Source: Shewanella schlegeliana
GTDB taxonomy: Bacteria > Pseudomonadota > Gammaproteobacteria > Enterobacterales > Shewanellaceae
Length of the DNA: 64,000 nt
Direction of reading: 5' to 3'
Assembly: GCF_016765635.1 (NCBI RefSeq)
Contig: NZ_JAESVD010000005.1
Coordinates: forward strand, 124,001-188,000
The position numbers and the translations under genes are program-made. A model generated the notes under the pieces. It was not told the DNA's origin. It did not search any database and saw only the letters and a list, made by a program, of their open reading frames with translations. Shown here piece by piece: positions 54,988 to 64,000 of this stretch (position 1 is its first letter; each line of letters begins with the position of its first letter).

Positions 54988-55374
54988 ATGAAATCTAAAC
55001 TCCCCGTTATTATCATCAGTATTTTCGTCGCTTACGTTGCTTTCGTCGCCGTAATAATGCTCACTTACGATCCCAGCCCCGATGAGATGAAATGGGAAGA
55101 TAGGCAAGCCTACAACAAAGCAATGATGACCGAAATCACCATAGGCCAAAGTATCGCTGAGATAAAATCCCTGTTTGGTAAAGCCGATTTTACCGAAGCT
55201 AAAATCTCAAATGAGCAACAGTTACAGGTACTTTTCTATCGAACTCATCATGTTACCTCAGATGGTGAAACCTCAAAGGAGGAGTGTACTCCGTTACTGT
55301 TTAAGCAGGGAGTGCTCATCGCTTGGGGTGAAGATACGTATAACCAATATCTTGCCAGCCAGATTGATAGCTAA
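54988..55374 (+). CDS. DUF3192 family membrane-anchored protein
   Basis: The 128-aa product has one N-terminal membrane helix (LPVIIISIFVAYVAFVAVIM) and a C-terminal soluble domain: MTEITIGQSIAEIKSLFGKA, LQVLFYRTHHVTSDGETSKE and CTPLLFKQGVLIAWGEDTYN. The 'IGxS..EI..LFG' opening and a C..L.F..G.L.AWG ending are the DUF3192 pattern, similar to SmpA/OmlA folds. ATG at 54988 is preferred; AAGGAG lies 11 nt upstream. No function known. Confidence 0.82.
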   Translation: MKSKLPVIIISIFVAYVAFVAVIMLTYDPSPDEMKWEDRQAYNKAMMTEITIGQSIAEIKSLFGKADFTEAKISNEQQLQVLFYRTHHVTSDGETSKEECTPLLFKQGVLIAWGEDTYNQYLASQIDS

Positions 55375-55435
55375 ACCATCATCAAGATTGAGTCACTACT
55401 CAATAAAGCCTACTTAGACTTGGGTGGTAGAAAAC

Positions 55436-55466
55436 AAAAAAGCAGCATCTCGATGCTGCTTTTTGA
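55436..55466 (+). terminator. Rho-independent terminator
   Basis: AAAAAAGCAGCATC/GATGCTGCTTTTT stem after the DUF3192 gene, 70 nt before the convergent small gene. Confidence 0.82.
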
Positions 55467-55529
55467 AATTAGAATGGGTAACCTGCACTCATTCTGAGCT
55501 AATATTTTTAGCTCTTGTTTCTAGCTAGA

Positions 55530-55754
55530 TTAGTTATCCTGTAGTTCCTTCTGAAGCTCTTTTTCCGCCTGTTCTCGTTTAGCTAATTCGGCTAACAAAC
55601 GCTGCTCCTCAGTTGGTTTAATCTCACCTTTATCACCCGCTCTTTTTCTCGCCTCCCAATCAGGCTCACCTTCAAGCGGAGCTTTTGCAGTGACTATAGC
55701 GGACCAGCCTAACAACATCACAGTAACTAACGTTATCACCTTGGACTTATTCAT
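55530..55754 (-). CDS. Small exported hypothetical protein, 74 aa
   Basis: The product has a signal peptide (MNKSKVITLVTVMLLGWSAI, cleavage near VTAKA) and a highly charged mature part of about 50 residues (PDWEARKRAGDKGEIKPTEE, then EQAEKELQKELQDN) that is likely helical. Not recognised. The ATG at 55754 with AAGGAAGG just upstream is preferred over one 24 nt upstream. It is a lone gene between convergent DUF3192 and the S9 peptidase terminator. Confidence 0.65.
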   Translation of the reverse strand: MNKSKVITLVTVMLLGWSAIVTAKAPLEGEPDWEARKRAGDKGEIKPTEEQRLLAELAKREQAEKELQKELQDN

Positions 55755-55993
55755 ATACCTTCCTTGAGTATGAATCAAAACTAAATCGTCATTTTATCTG
55801 TTACGATACCGACAATATGCTCCTTCCAACAAGATAAAGATGCACCTAGCGATATTCCTGCTAGGCACAACAATCATCATAACTGATTAAGATTAAAACA
55901 GCTATTTAGCAGAAGTCTAATATTCGACACCAGCCACACGACCTTGCTGTCAACGCAACCTCGTTGCTCAGCCAAGCGCCCTACTTCATTAGG

Positions 55994-56026
55994 CAAAAAA
56001 ATGCCGAGGTAAAGAACCTCGGCAAT
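55994..56026 (-). terminator. Rho-independent terminator of the S9 peptidase gene
   Basis: TGCCGAGGTAAAGAACCTCGGCA hairpin preceded on the plus strand by seven A; 20 nt after the stop at 56047. Confidence 0.82.
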
Positions 56027-56046
56027 TTAACAGTTAACAATCTTAT

Positions 56047-58854
56047 TTAATCGGCCTTTTTATATTCGGTATAAGCTTCACCTTCACTCAACCACTTAGG
56101 CGCAGGCAAGCCCTTTAGGTAATGATCGAAGTATTCCATCATGCGAATACTGTAATCTAGCTTATTAGGGTACTTCTTAAGATGATGTGGTTCATCTTGA
56201 TACTGCAAGAACACCACATCCTTGCCCGCACGGCGCATAGCGAGATACAACTCAACCCCTTGCTCCCAAGGCACCGCATCATCTTTATCACCAAACATGA
56301 TCATCATAGGTGTCTTGATCCGCTCAGCATAAAATACTGGTGAGTTCTCAATATATTTCTGTGGTGATTTAAACAAGCTTTCACCAATACGGCTCTGGCC
56401 TGTTTCATATTGGAACTGTCTCGCAAGGCCACTGCCATGACGAATACCGCTATAAGCACTGGTCATATTAGACACTGGAGCACCTGTGACAGCAGCTTTA
56501 AAGATATTGGTTTTTGTTACCGCGAAAGCCGTTTGATATCCGCCCCAAGAATGGCCCTGAATACCCACAGCTTGTGGATCGGCAACCCCAATATCAATCA
56601 GATGCTGTACGCCAGAGGTCAATGCTTGAACAGAGGTCTCTCCAGGATAACCCACTTCAAAACGAATATCGGGCAAGAAAATGGCGTATCCGTTATCGGC
56701 GTACCAAGCAAAATTCGGCCTATGGTTAATTTTCATCTGTGGGAAGGCGTGCAATCTGTCACTCATAAAGCGGTAAAAATAGACAAGTACAGGATAACGC
56801 TGACCTTCGACATAATTGGTTGGCTTGATCAATACACCATCAAGGAGCTTACCATCGCCATTAGTCCACTGAACTAGCTCAGACTGTCCCCAGTTAAAAG
56901 CGTCACGCTGCTTATCTAAGTGAGTTTGGCGTGCTGCGTTTTGCGGTGCATCCACAGAGGCGGTGTAAAGATCGGGGAACTGATCGTACTGCTCTTTAGA
57001 ATACACTATTGTTTGTGCATCTTTACTGCGGGCCAGTAACTTAAGTTTATAGTCCCCCTCCAATAAAGGAGTCACTCCCGCAACGCCGATCTGCACCTGA
57101 TAAAAACCATCGCCCTTAGTATTATCGTTATAGCCATGAAGCAAAACTTTATCATCATTTGCTAGAACACTTGGGTATTCTTTATCTTGAACCAAGCCCG
57201 TCACTCGATATTGGATCTGCTGCTTACGTCCCTGACCTGCTGTCAGCTTAAATGTGTCATTAGATAGGGGATTAACCTGCCAAATATCATATTTATCGTA
57301 AATCAAAAAACCTGCATCATCACGGATCCAAGGACCAAAGCCATAACTTGGTGCATTTGATGGGTAGTCATGATCTTCATCTGCAAAAGAAACACCTAAG
57401 TCTTTAGTGATATTGGTGCGTCTATCTTGAGCTATCTCATACAGGAACACATTTCCATGCAAGTAATAGGACACAAACTTTTCACCCGGAGACAAATTAG
57501 GCTCTTCTGAGCTGCTCTGCTGGGTTAGCAGTGGGATCTTCTGTCCAGTGTTGAGATCAACAAGATAGAAGTCACGATAAAACCCGGCCCAAGTGATCAT
57601 CTTTCGGTATGGTAGATCTGAACTTGCCAGTGCATAGCGCTGCTGTTGCTTCACCTCAACATCAGGTACCTCCAAGTCTGCAAGCTGTACTAAGTTATTC
57701 CCCTTAACGTGCAGTACCGCTAAATAGGTTCGTTTAACCTCTTTTTTATACTGCTTTACTTCATGGGATTTAATGCGAGGATCCTCACCATGCCATACTC
57801 TGAGCGCACGGTTTGAGGTAATAATATCTTTATTAAATAGATCATCCTGCTGCTCATATTTAGCCAGTTCTAATTGTTGGGCAACTTGGGGAACACGGCC
57901 AAAGAACAAACGTTGACTGTCATCGGAAAAGCGAAGCTGTGCGTAACGATTCAGTGTCCAATCTGGTGACTTAGGCGTTTCAACAAGCTGATTATTTTCA
58001 AGACTCAAAAGCGCCAGTTCATATTCACGACCAAAAGGTGCAACCTTGGCATCACCATAGGTAAAAGCTAAATACTGACCATCATTCGATAACGCAATCG
58101 AACCGAACTGCTGCTGTTTTAAACTATGGACAATTGAAGCGCTATTATCGGCCAGTTTAACTCGCCTTAATTCATGCTTATTGGTTTCGATGTTATTTAT
58201 CGCCAATGCAAAATTTAACCCTGACTTATCGAAACTAAGCGCGGTAACATCTTTAAAGGTAATTGATTTCAGGCTCTTAAGAGAAACAAGCTCGACTTTA
58301 GTCCCCTTATCCTCTTTATCGACTTTTATATCACTTTTAACGCTTTGCCCATTATCTGCTGGTTTTTCATCTTTTTGGGGTTCTTCAGCTTCAAACCAAA
58401 TAGCTAAATGAGTCCCTTTATCATTGAACTCAAAGGATTTTACGCGCTCATAGCGTATCTCTTCTCCCGTTGAGGTATCTAACAAAACCAAGCCAGACTT
58501 AAGTTTCTTCTTGGCTTTCTTACTGGCTTTCTCTGAGTCCAGTAACGGGACTTCATCGACAAACGCCACAAAACGGCCATCTTGGCTAATTTTTGGCTTG
58601 CTACCACCTTTTACCTTAAACTGCTTATTGGCAAGGAGGTTCTTTACCAGGCCATGACTATCGCCACGATCCGGGGCGACTTCAACGGCCAGCATATTGC
58701 CAGCATCTGAAATAACAGGCTTTTTAAGCGATTCGAATCGCATAATATCGTCGGGAGTGATGCTATTGTTGGCCGCCACCAAGTTTGCTGACAGCAAGCT
58801 TGTCGAGAATAGCAATAAAGATGTAATAGGTAATGACTTCAAGGTCTTCCTCAT
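56047..58854 (-). CDS. S9-family prolyl oligopeptidase-like serine peptidase
   Basis: The 935-aa exported protein has a signal peptide (LLLFSTSLLSANLVAANNS), a large WD/beta-propeller-like N-terminal part (about 40-620; repeated ISQDGRFVAFVDE-like blades), then an alpha/beta hydrolase domain with nucleophile Ser in GIQGHSWGGYQTAFAVTKTN, Asp in FGDKDDAVPWEQG and His in QYQDEPHHLKKYP. It is a periplasmic dipeptidyl/acyl-peptidase type enzyme. ATG at 58854. An Asp/Lys-rich insert (about 150-185) is unusual. Confidence 0.9.
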   Translation of the reverse strand: MRKTLKSLPITSLLLFSTSLLSANLVAANNSITPDDIMRFESLKKPVISDAGNMLAVEVAPDRGDSHGLVKNLLANKQFKVKGGSKPKISQDGRFVAFVDEVPLLDSEKASKKAKKKLKSGLVLLDTSTGEEIRYERVKSFEFNDKGTHLAIWFEAEEPQKDEKPADNGQSVKSDIKVDKEDKGTKVELVSLKSLKSITFKDVTALSFDKSGLNFALAINNIETNKHELRRVKLADNSASIVHSLKQQQFGSIALSNDGQYLAFTYGDAKVAPFGREYELALLSLENNQLVETPKSPDWTLNRYAQLRFSDDSQRLFFGRVPQVAQQLELAKYEQQDDLFNKDIITSNRALRVWHGEDPRIKSHEVKQYKKEVKRTYLAVLHVKGNNLVQLADLEVPDVEVKQQQRYALASSDLPYRKMITWAGFYRDFYLVDLNTGQKIPLLTQQSSSEEPNLSPGEKFVSYYLHGNVFLYEIAQDRRTNITKDLGVSFADEDHDYPSNAPSYGFGPWIRDDAGFLIYDKYDIWQVNPLSNDTFKLTAGQGRKQQIQYRVTGLVQDKEYPSVLANDDKVLLHGYNDNTKGDGFYQVQIGVAGVTPLLEGDYKLKLLARSKDAQTIVYSKEQYDQFPDLYTASVDAPQNAARQTHLDKQRDAFNWGQSELVQWTNGDGKLLDGVLIKPTNYVEGQRYPVLVYFYRFMSDRLHAFPQMKINHRPNFAWYADNGYAIFLPDIRFEVGYPGETSVQALTSGVQHLIDIGVADPQAVGIQGHSWGGYQTAFAVTKTNIFKAAVTGAPVSNMTSAYSGIRHGSGLARQFQYETGQSRIGESLFKSPQKYIENSPVFYAERIKTPMMIMFGDKDDAVPWEQGVELYLAMRRAGKDVVFLQYQDEPHHLKKYPNKLDYSIRMMEYFDHYLKGLPAPKWLSEGEAYTEYKKAD

Positions 58855-59094
58855 TATTTATTATTAGACTAAAGTAGACTTTTTAACCTTCTAACGATCA
58901 ATCATCGTCATAAGCAGTTATTTATGCAAGTTACCCTACAGAAAAAAACGTGAGATTGCTCACTATTTCCTGTGAAAGTTGTGTAAAAGTGTTTAAAATA
59001 CATCGAGCAAAAAGAAAATAATTCCAACTAAGTTGCCGTGTCCTTAGACATGGTCAGACAATTGCAGTAACGCCTAACCGCGGTAGGACTATCC

Positions 59095-60105
59095 ATGACA
59101 AAAAGAACGATAACCGTTATCCCTGGTGATGGGATTGGCCCAAGCATTATTGACTCAGCTCTAAAAATTCTTGATAAAGCTGGTTGTGATTTTGAGTATG
59201 AGTTCGCAGACGCAGGTTTAACTGCACTAGAAAAGCACGGTGAACTATTACCTCAGCGTACCCTAGAGCTTATTGAAAAAAACCGTATCACCCTAAAAGG
59301 CCCATTGACGACACCAGTAGGTGAAGGCTTCACCTCTATCAACGTAAGCCTACGTAAGCAATTTAGCCTTTACGCAAACGTACGCCCAGTGCTGTCTTTT
59401 AAAGGTACACAGGCGCGTTATGACAATATTGATATCATCACCGTTCGTGAAAACACTGAAGGTATGTATTCAGGACTAGGGCAAACCGTCTCTGATGACG
59501 GCACGACAGCTGAAGCGACCAGTATCATCACTCGCCAAGGCGCAGAGCAAATCACCACATTTGCTTATGAGCTTGCCCGTAAGGAAGGTCGTAAAAAGGT
59601 CACTATCGTCCATAAAGCTAACATCATGAAGTCAACATCTGGGCTATTTTTAAAAGTCGCTCGTGAAGTGAGTCAGCGTTACCCAGACATCACTACCGAA
59701 GAGATGATTGTTGACGCAACATGCATGAAGCTGGTGATGAACCCAGAAAATTTCGATGTGATTGTAACCACAAACCTATTTGGTGACATCCTTTCGGATC
59801 TTTGTGCTGGCCTCGTTGGCGGCCTAGGTATGGCACCTGGTGCTAACATTGGTAGCGATGCAGCAATCTTTGAAGCAGTGCACGGTAGTGCGCCAGATAT
59901 CGCTGGTAAGAACCTAGCAAACCCAACCTCTGTTGTTCTTGCATCGATTCAAATGCTTGAATACTTAGGCATGTCAGATAAAGCCGAACTAATTCGCGCA
60001 GCGATTACTGCTGTGATTGAAGATGGTGATCGCACCACACGCGATCTAGGTGGTACTCACGGAACAACTGATTTCACTCAAGCTGTGATTGAACGTCTAT
60101 CTTAA
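59095..60105 (+). CDS. Isocitrate dehydrogenase, short NAD-type
   Basis: The 336-aa enzyme oxidatively decarboxylates isocitrate to 2-oxoglutarate. It has GDGIGPSIIDSALKIL, substrate motif TSINVSLRKQFSLYANVRP (Ser and Arg), TVRENTEGMYSG, the metal site ATCMKLVMNPENFDVIVTTN with LFGDILSDLCAGLVGGLG, and a C-terminal HGSAPDIAGKNLANPTS. Length (~335) is that of NAD-dependent bacterial IDH, shorter than E. coli Icd (416); NAD use is inferred from this and from GSAPDIAGK. No ribosome site stands out (CGGTAGGAC 5 nt upstream). Confidence 0.9.
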   Translation: MTKRTITVIPGDGIGPSIIDSALKILDKAGCDFEYEFADAGLTALEKHGELLPQRTLELIEKNRITLKGPLTTPVGEGFTSINVSLRKQFSLYANVRPVLSFKGTQARYDNIDIITVRENTEGMYSGLGQTVSDDGTTAEATSIITRQGAEQITTFAYELARKEGRKKVTIVHKANIMKSTSGLFLKVAREVSQRYPDITTEEMIVDATCMKLVMNPENFDVIVTTNLFGDILSDLCAGLVGGLGMAPGANIGSDAAIFEAVHGSAPDIAGKNLANPTSVVLASIQMLEYLGMSDKAELIRAAITAVIEDGDRTTRDLGGTHGTTDFTQAVIERLS

Positions 60106-60131
60106 TCCGCTTTAATCAGCGGTATTAAAAC

Positions 60132-60167
60132 TAAAAGGCCCCATGTTTTCACATGGGGCCTTTTTAT
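60132..60167. terminator. Bidirectional rho-independent terminator
   Basis: AAAAGGCCCCATGT/ACATGGGGCCTTTTT stem between the isocitrate dehydrogenase gene and convergent rlmM. Confidence 0.86.
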
Positions 60168-60214
60168 ATCTATTCGCTATCAGCTAAATAGTTATCTGAA
60201 GCATGATTAAGCGA

Positions 60215-61297
60215 TTACCAAGGCTGAGTCGGTCTCAGACAAAGGTGAACGGTCACTTCATCGCGGTCATGGTAAAGATGCTTAGCGGCAATAGAGAAAT
60301 CATCGACGCCGTTCTCTTTTAAGATCTCATCCATGGTCGCTAAAATGGTCGATACTTCTTTATAACGTGCTTTCATTGGTAGCTTTAAGTTAAAGATAGC
60401 TTCTTTAAACCAGCCATTAATCGCCCACGCTTCGATCAACTCTGCCACACGAGATGGCTTTTCAATCATGTCACACACAAGCCAGGTGATGTTCTTTCTT
60501 GGTGGTTCGAATCTAAAGCCGTCGGCTTGGTAGTGCTTTACCTGCCCAGTATCCATTAGGCCTTGATCCATAGGGCCATTATCAACAGCGGCGACAAACA
60601 TGCCGCGTCTCACTAGCTGATAGGTCCAGCCACCTGGACATGCACCTAGATCCACAGCCTTCATGCCACTGCTAAGACGCGTTTCTTGCTCTTCTTTAGG
60701 GATAAAGTGGATAAAGGCTTCATCAAGTTTTAAAGTCGAGCGACTCGGGGCATCGGCTGCGATCTTAAGTCTTGGGATCCCCATAAAATATGGCGAGCTA
60801 TTGTTACTTAACGAGTAACCGACATAGGCTTGACCCGAAGCAACGAAGCAGACATGAATAATCGGACGCTTGCTATTTTCTTTCTCTAACAAGGTGCCCG
60901 ACTTCTTTAAAGCCTGTCTTAGCGGCACAGTAAACTTACGACAGAAGTTAGATAGCTCTTTCGCTTCGTTAGTATCAGGCGTCTCAACCCGTAACTCACC
61001 AGCTTTATGTACTTGAGCTAATGCTTCAACAATCGGACTAATTCTATCTTGCTCAGGCAGGCCTTTGAGTAGTTCCTTGGCCGCAAACATTTGTCTGGCA
61101 AAAATAAGTGAGTCCAGACTGATATTTTTAGCTAAGACCTCTGCATCACCGGCTTGGAAGCATTGAAAAATCACATAAGCATCGTTGGTGTTGGTTTTTA
61201 CAAATCCACCAATATCGAGCTCAGCCGCGCGCACTTGGATCTCTGCTGCGCAATCTTTCTCATAACCAGCACGGCAAAATAAAAATAGGTTTATCAT
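60215..61297 (-). CDS. rlmM: 23S rRNA 2'-O-ribose C2498 methyltransferase
   Basis: The 360-aa enzyme begins [20 protein letters not shown] (THUMP-like part) and has the RrmJ-type SAM domain: [33 protein letters not shown] and [20 protein letters not shown], with [15 protein letters not shown] (catalytic Lys). Start 61297 is supported by the family start; the upstream in-frame ATG at 61327 is not conserved. It sits with ygdD and gcvA in the order known from E. coli. Confidence 0.93.
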   Translation of the reverse strand: MINLFLFCRAGYEKDCAAEIQVRAAELDIGGFVKTNTNDAYVIFQCFQAGDAEVLAKNISLDSLIFARQMFAAKELLKGLPEQDRISPIVEALAQVHKAGELRVETPDTNEAKELSNFCRKFTVPLRQALKKSGTLLEKENSKRPIIHVCFVASGQAYVGYSLSNNSSPYFMGIPRLKIAADAPSRSTLKLDEAFIHFIPKEEQETRLSSGMKAVDLGACPGGWTYQLVRRGMFVAAVDNGPMDQGLMDTGQVKHYQADGFRFEPPRKNITWLVCDMIEKPSRVAELIEAWAINGWFKEAIFNLKLPMKARYKEVSTILATMDEILKENGVDDFSIAAKHLYHDRDEVTVHLCLRPTQPW

Positions 61298-61407
61298 TGA
61301 ATTTCCTGAAGATAAAAATAATATCAATCAAAGTACCAATAATTAAAATGGCACAATTGCTTCAAAGCATAGCGCTAAAAACGGTCTGCGCTATTGAAAT
61401 ATTGATA

Positions 61408-61441
61408 TAAAAAAGCGGCCAACAAAGTTGTTGCCCGCTAT
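61408..61441 (-). terminator. Rho-independent terminator downstream of ygdD
   Basis: AGCGGCCAACAA/TTGTTGCCCGCT stem with one mismatch, A-run (61409-61414) on the plus strand. Confidence 0.6.
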
Positions 61442-61528
61442 TTTACACTGTTCAAGCTTAGCTGTGTACTGTCTAAAATTTAATATTCACCGCTTAGTCT
61501 CAGATTGCTGATGCCAACCGCTATAAGC

Positions 61529-61915
61529 TTAATCGAGCTCTTTAACACGATTACGCCAAACTGCGACGGCAATAAATAACCAACCTAACAGCAAGCAGAC
61601 GCCCCCCATAGGGGTGACAGGACCGGTCCATTTAGCGCCTATCAATGCATAGAGGTATAAAGATCCTGAAAACAGCACCATACCCGTGATAAACAGATAG
61701 CCAGCCCAGTCCAGTAGTCGTGACTTTAACCAGTGGCCAGATAACGCCACCGCAATCAGTGCGAACGTATGGTAAAACTGATACTCAACGCCTAAATTAA
61801 AGATGGCAATGAGCTCTGGCGGTGCCACATTCTTCAATCCATGGGCACCAAACGCACCTAATGCGACGGCAATAAAACCACTCAATGCTGCTAGCAGCAA
61901 AAATCCATTACGCAT
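61529..61915 (-). CDS. ygdD: DUF423 membrane protein YgdD
   Basis: The 128-aa inner-membrane protein has four helices and the DUF423 features LSGFIAVALGAFGAHGLKNV, FNLGVEYQFYHTFALIAVAL and LFITGMVLFSGSLYLYALIG, MGGVCLLLGWLFIAVAVWR. Function not established. Genome position between rlmM and gcvA is the same as in E. coli, with one extra hydrolase gene inserted. Confidence 0.92.
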   Translation of the reverse strand: MRNGFLLLAALSGFIAVALGAFGAHGLKNVAPPELIAIFNLGVEYQFYHTFALIAVALSGHWLKSRLLDWAGYLFITGMVLFSGSLYLYALIGAKWTGPVTPMGGVCLLLGWLFIAVAVWRNRVKELD

Positions 61916-62003
61916 TTATCCTCCAACAATCTATCGGCTCACCTGCCGACAGATAGAAAATTAGCCATACAAATAACTGTATCGTCTCTCGTTATGATGA
62001 CTG

Positions 62004-62714
62004 TTAAATAAAGTCTTTGATAAGTGAGACAGCCTGACCTAGATTAGCCTCTAAGGTTGCCCCTGACGACTTCCTAGGCTTAAAACTATGATCGCCATCG
62101 GTTAACCAATGTAGTTGTACGCTTTTCATCACAGGCCAAGTATCAACTAACCCCTTATGACCAAACTTATCTCGCTCACCTTGGATCACCATCAGCGGCA
62201 CCAAACACTTCTCGATCGGCTCTAAACGCGGCTCCCCACCACTGAGCGGAATAAAGGGGTACCCAAGGCAGACGACACCATCAACCTTTAGGCTTTCGGC
62301 CAAAATAGCCGACATTCGACCGCCCATAGACTTGCCCACCAAATAGACTTTCTTCGGCTTAAACTGCTGTTTAAGAATACTAAGCTGCAGTGCATAATCG
62401 GCAATTAACTTAGGCGCCCTGTCTGGCGGACGACGCTTACCATCGATGGCATTGGCGCGCATGTAGGGAAAATTAAAACGCACCACGGTGGCATCCACAC
62501 TCAGGGCATTTGCCATATCAGCCATAAACTCATGACACATATTCGCACCCGCACCATGGGCCAGTATAATCAAGGTGTCGCAGTCTTTATCGACGCAGTC
62601 AACAAGGTATTGCTGCGCATCGAAAGCTAATTCTTCTTGCTTTAACTCGGCAACGGCCGCAGCTAACTTACCGTCTAGATAGGCTTGCTTTAATTTATCC
62701 TGTAAGCAGCTCAC
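62004..62714 (-). CDS. Alpha/beta-fold hydrolase (KANL3/Tex30-like)
   Basis: The 236-aa protein has an alpha/beta hydrolase core: LIILAHGAGANMCHEFMADM (oxyanion region), FNFPYMRANAIDGKRRPPDR, nucleophile in VYLVGKSMGGRMSAILAESL, VIQGERDKFGHKGLVDTWPV (Asp) and LTDGDHSFKPRKSSG (His). The catalytic triad is complete. GTG start at 62714 overlaps the gcvA end by 20 nt, so it is co-transcribed with gcvA. Substrate unknown. It is an insertion between ygdD and gcvA relative to the E. coli order. Confidence 0.83.
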   Translation of the reverse strand: MSCLQDKLKQAYLDGKLAAAVAELKQEELAFDAQQYLVDCVDKDCDTLIILAHGAGANMCHEFMADMANALSVDATVVRFNFPYMRANAIDGKRRPPDRAPKLIADYALQLSILKQQFKPKKVYLVGKSMGGRMSAILAESLKVDGVVCLGYPFIPLSGGEPRLEPIEKCLVPLMVIQGERDKFGHKGLVDTWPVMKSVQLHWLTDGDHSFKPRKSSGATLEANLGQAVSLIKDFI

Positions 62715-63606
62715 TGCGAGTCTCCTCTTCGAACATATCTAGCATCCACTCTCTAAAGGCCGCGACTTTACCAATATCGGCATGGCTTTGTTGGCACACC
62801 AAGTAATATGCATTTTTACTGACTAAAACTTCGGGGAAAGGGCAGATTAGACGGCCCGCCTTAATATCGGGTCTTGCCAGTACACTGTAGCCTAGCGCCA
62901 CACCTTGACCATGAGCGGCAGCTTGAAGCACTAACGAGGAATGACTAAATATTGGCCCCTGGTTCACATTAATATCAGTAATTCCACACTGCCTAAACCA
63001 AGCCTGCCAATCTTGACGGCTAGAGTCATGTAATAGAGTATGATTTTTCAAATCACTGGGTTTTTCTAATGGCTTAGGACCGCTTAATAATAGAGGCGAA
63101 CAGACAGGAATTAATACCTCATTTCTGAGCTTATCAGCTCGCATTCCAGACCAGTTCCCCATACCATAGTAGATAGCAACATCGACGTCATCGGTCAGCG
63201 AACCATCTTCATCATCTACCGCCTTAATTCGCACATCGATCTCGGGATTTTTCTCACTAAACTTAGCCAAACGCGGTACCAACCACTGAATAGCAAAGCT
63301 CGGAGAAGTCGCTACAGTAAGGGAGCCGATAGCACTTCGAGCTAATAATCTATCGGTAGCATCGGCAAGTTGAGTGAAAATATCTTTGATGTCGAGAAAG
63401 TAGCTTTGCCCCTCCTCAGTTAGCAGTAATGAGCGGTTCTTACGTCTAAATAATTTTAATCCTAGATACTCTTCTAATGCCTTGATTTGGTGACTCACGG
63501 CGGCCTGGGTAACAAACAACTCTTCTGCCGCTCGAGTGAAGCTCAAATGCCTAGCTGCTGCCTCAAATGCCTTCACCGCATTCAGGGGAGGTAATCGTCT
63601 TGCCAT
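62695..63606 (-). CDS. gcvA: LysR-type transcriptional regulator GcvA
   Basis: The 303-aa regulator has an N-terminal winged helix (MARRLPPLNAVKAFEAAARH, LSFTRAAEELFVTQAAVSHQ) and a LysR effector domain (SLTVATSPSFAIQWLVPRLA, YYGMGNWSGMRADKLRNEVL). These match E. coli GcvA, regulator of the glycine cleavage system. In E. coli it is next to ygdD and rlmM; the same neighbourhood here supports the identity. Its promoter faces an exported-protein gene to the right. Confidence 0.92.
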   Translation of the reverse strand: MARRLPPLNAVKAFEAAARHLSFTRAAEELFVTQAAVSHQIKALEEYLGLKLFRRKNRSLLLTEEGQSYFLDIKDIFTQLADATDRLLARSAIGSLTVATSPSFAIQWLVPRLAKFSEKNPEIDVRIKAVDDEDGSLTDDVDVAIYYGMGNWSGMRADKLRNEVLIPVCSPLLLSGPKPLEKPSDLKNHTLLHDSSRQDWQAWFRQCGITDINVNQGPIFSHSSLVLQAAAHGQGVALGYSVLARPDIKAGRLICPFPEVLVSKNAYYLVCQQSHADIGKVAAFREWMLDMFEEETRSELLTG

Positions 63607-63787
63607 AGTGATCCAGATCCCGGTTTTTAATTAGTTTTTCTAATGGCTATTGTTACATTTTATCGTTTGTTAAGGCTAGTACTTTCGTTCAGAATTTGCC
63701 CCAACGAAATGATACTAGTTGGACAGCCTCTACGACGTAATTGGGGAGTGTCTAACAACCCGAATACTAGCCTGGAGGCTACCGCGT

Positions 63788-64000
63788 ATGTTAAACCTAA
63801 AATCTGTATTTGTTATCGTAATCCTCGGTGCGTCAGCCAGTGTTAGTGCTGATGAGATCTCTATCAACACCAAAGATGTTGAAGCCACATTAACAGCTAA
63901 CCTAGCAGAAAGCATGGAGTTAATGCAGACTCAACTTACTGCTGAGCTAGATACCATGTTAGCGACTGATGAACTAAAGAAGAGCGAAGAAGCCACGGCC
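63788..64000 (+). CDS. Exported protein, truncated by the window edge
   Basis: ATG at 63788 with TGGAGG 9 nt upstream opens a frame running off the right edge (71 codons seen). It has a signal peptide (LKSVFVIVILGASASVSADE) and a coiled, acidic mature start (INTKDVEATLTANLAESMEL). Not recognised. Divergent from gcvA. Confidence 0.75.
   Translation, partial: MLNLKSVFVIVILGASASVSADEISINTKDVEATLTANLAESMELMQTQLTAELDTMLATDELKKSEEATA

Overview
The window reads as chromosome of a marine gammaproteobacterium, most probably Shewanella. The evidence is gene content and order: phoB-phoR-pstS beside an OmpC-type porin and rdgC, a short NAD-type isocitrate dehydrogenase, gcvA-(hydrolase)-ygdD-rlmM, ppnN-xni, psuG with a kinase carrying its own DNA-binding domain, and a PepSY-phoP-phoQ operon. 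No identity search was possible, so the genus is an inference from family content. No rRNA, tRNA or CRISPR array was seen.

Layout. 1-3.3 kb: the 3' end of a TonB-dependent receptor, an unrecognised gene and a surface-anchored protein with a C-terminal sorting-like tail. 3.3-6.7 kb: an AT-rich, gene-poor island of hairpin repeats and insertion-sequence debris that surrounds a two-gene AB-type toxin locus. The A gene is a pertussis toxin S1-like ADP-ribosyltransferase whose frame breaks at a run of eight A; the small B-like gene before it overlaps it by ATGA and carries an in-frame amber codon. 6.7-19.7 kb: PepSY-PhoP-PhoQ, a DUF3300 protein, a leucine-rich-repeat protein kinase, DUF599, a 53-aa YbaM-like protein, FetB-like permease, PepT, TrmK, a Nudix hydrolase, and a DUF6768 protein next to a broken ECF sigma factor. 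19.8-30.9 kb: two carboxylate/amino-acid symporters, psuK-psuG with a palindromic operator candidate, an AspT-type exchanger with glutamate decarboxylase (a probable acid-resistance pair), an orphan AbrB protein and YaiI. 31-36 kb: DUF2461, an RNA m5C methyltransferase, YfaZ, a DUF4382 lipoprotein and glutathione peroxidase.

36.1-41 kb: the most striking non-coding stretch. Four tandem cassettes of about 400 bp each hold an extended -10 promoter, a roughly 190-nt structured transcript and a rho-independent terminator. Two divergent relatives flank them, one before the first cassette and one beyond the M1 and M9 peptidase genes. All six share a GTTCATCATyATTCyCC-like single-stranded core that is the complement of a start-codon region; the conserved stems change by compensating substitutions. 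I read this as a family of sibling trans-acting small RNAs. The porin mRNA at 45.5 kb is a candidate target.

41-64 kb is ordinary chromosome: PstS with Pho boxes, PhoR, PhoB, porin, RdgC, an M61 peptidase, a TPR/degenerate-GGDEF membrane protein, a GGEEF diguanylate cyclase, PpnN and Xni (with a decayed tandem duplication at their junction), DUF3192, an S9 peptidase, isocitrate dehydrogenase, RlmM, YgdD, an alpha/beta hydrolase, GcvA, and the start of one more exported protein at the window edge.
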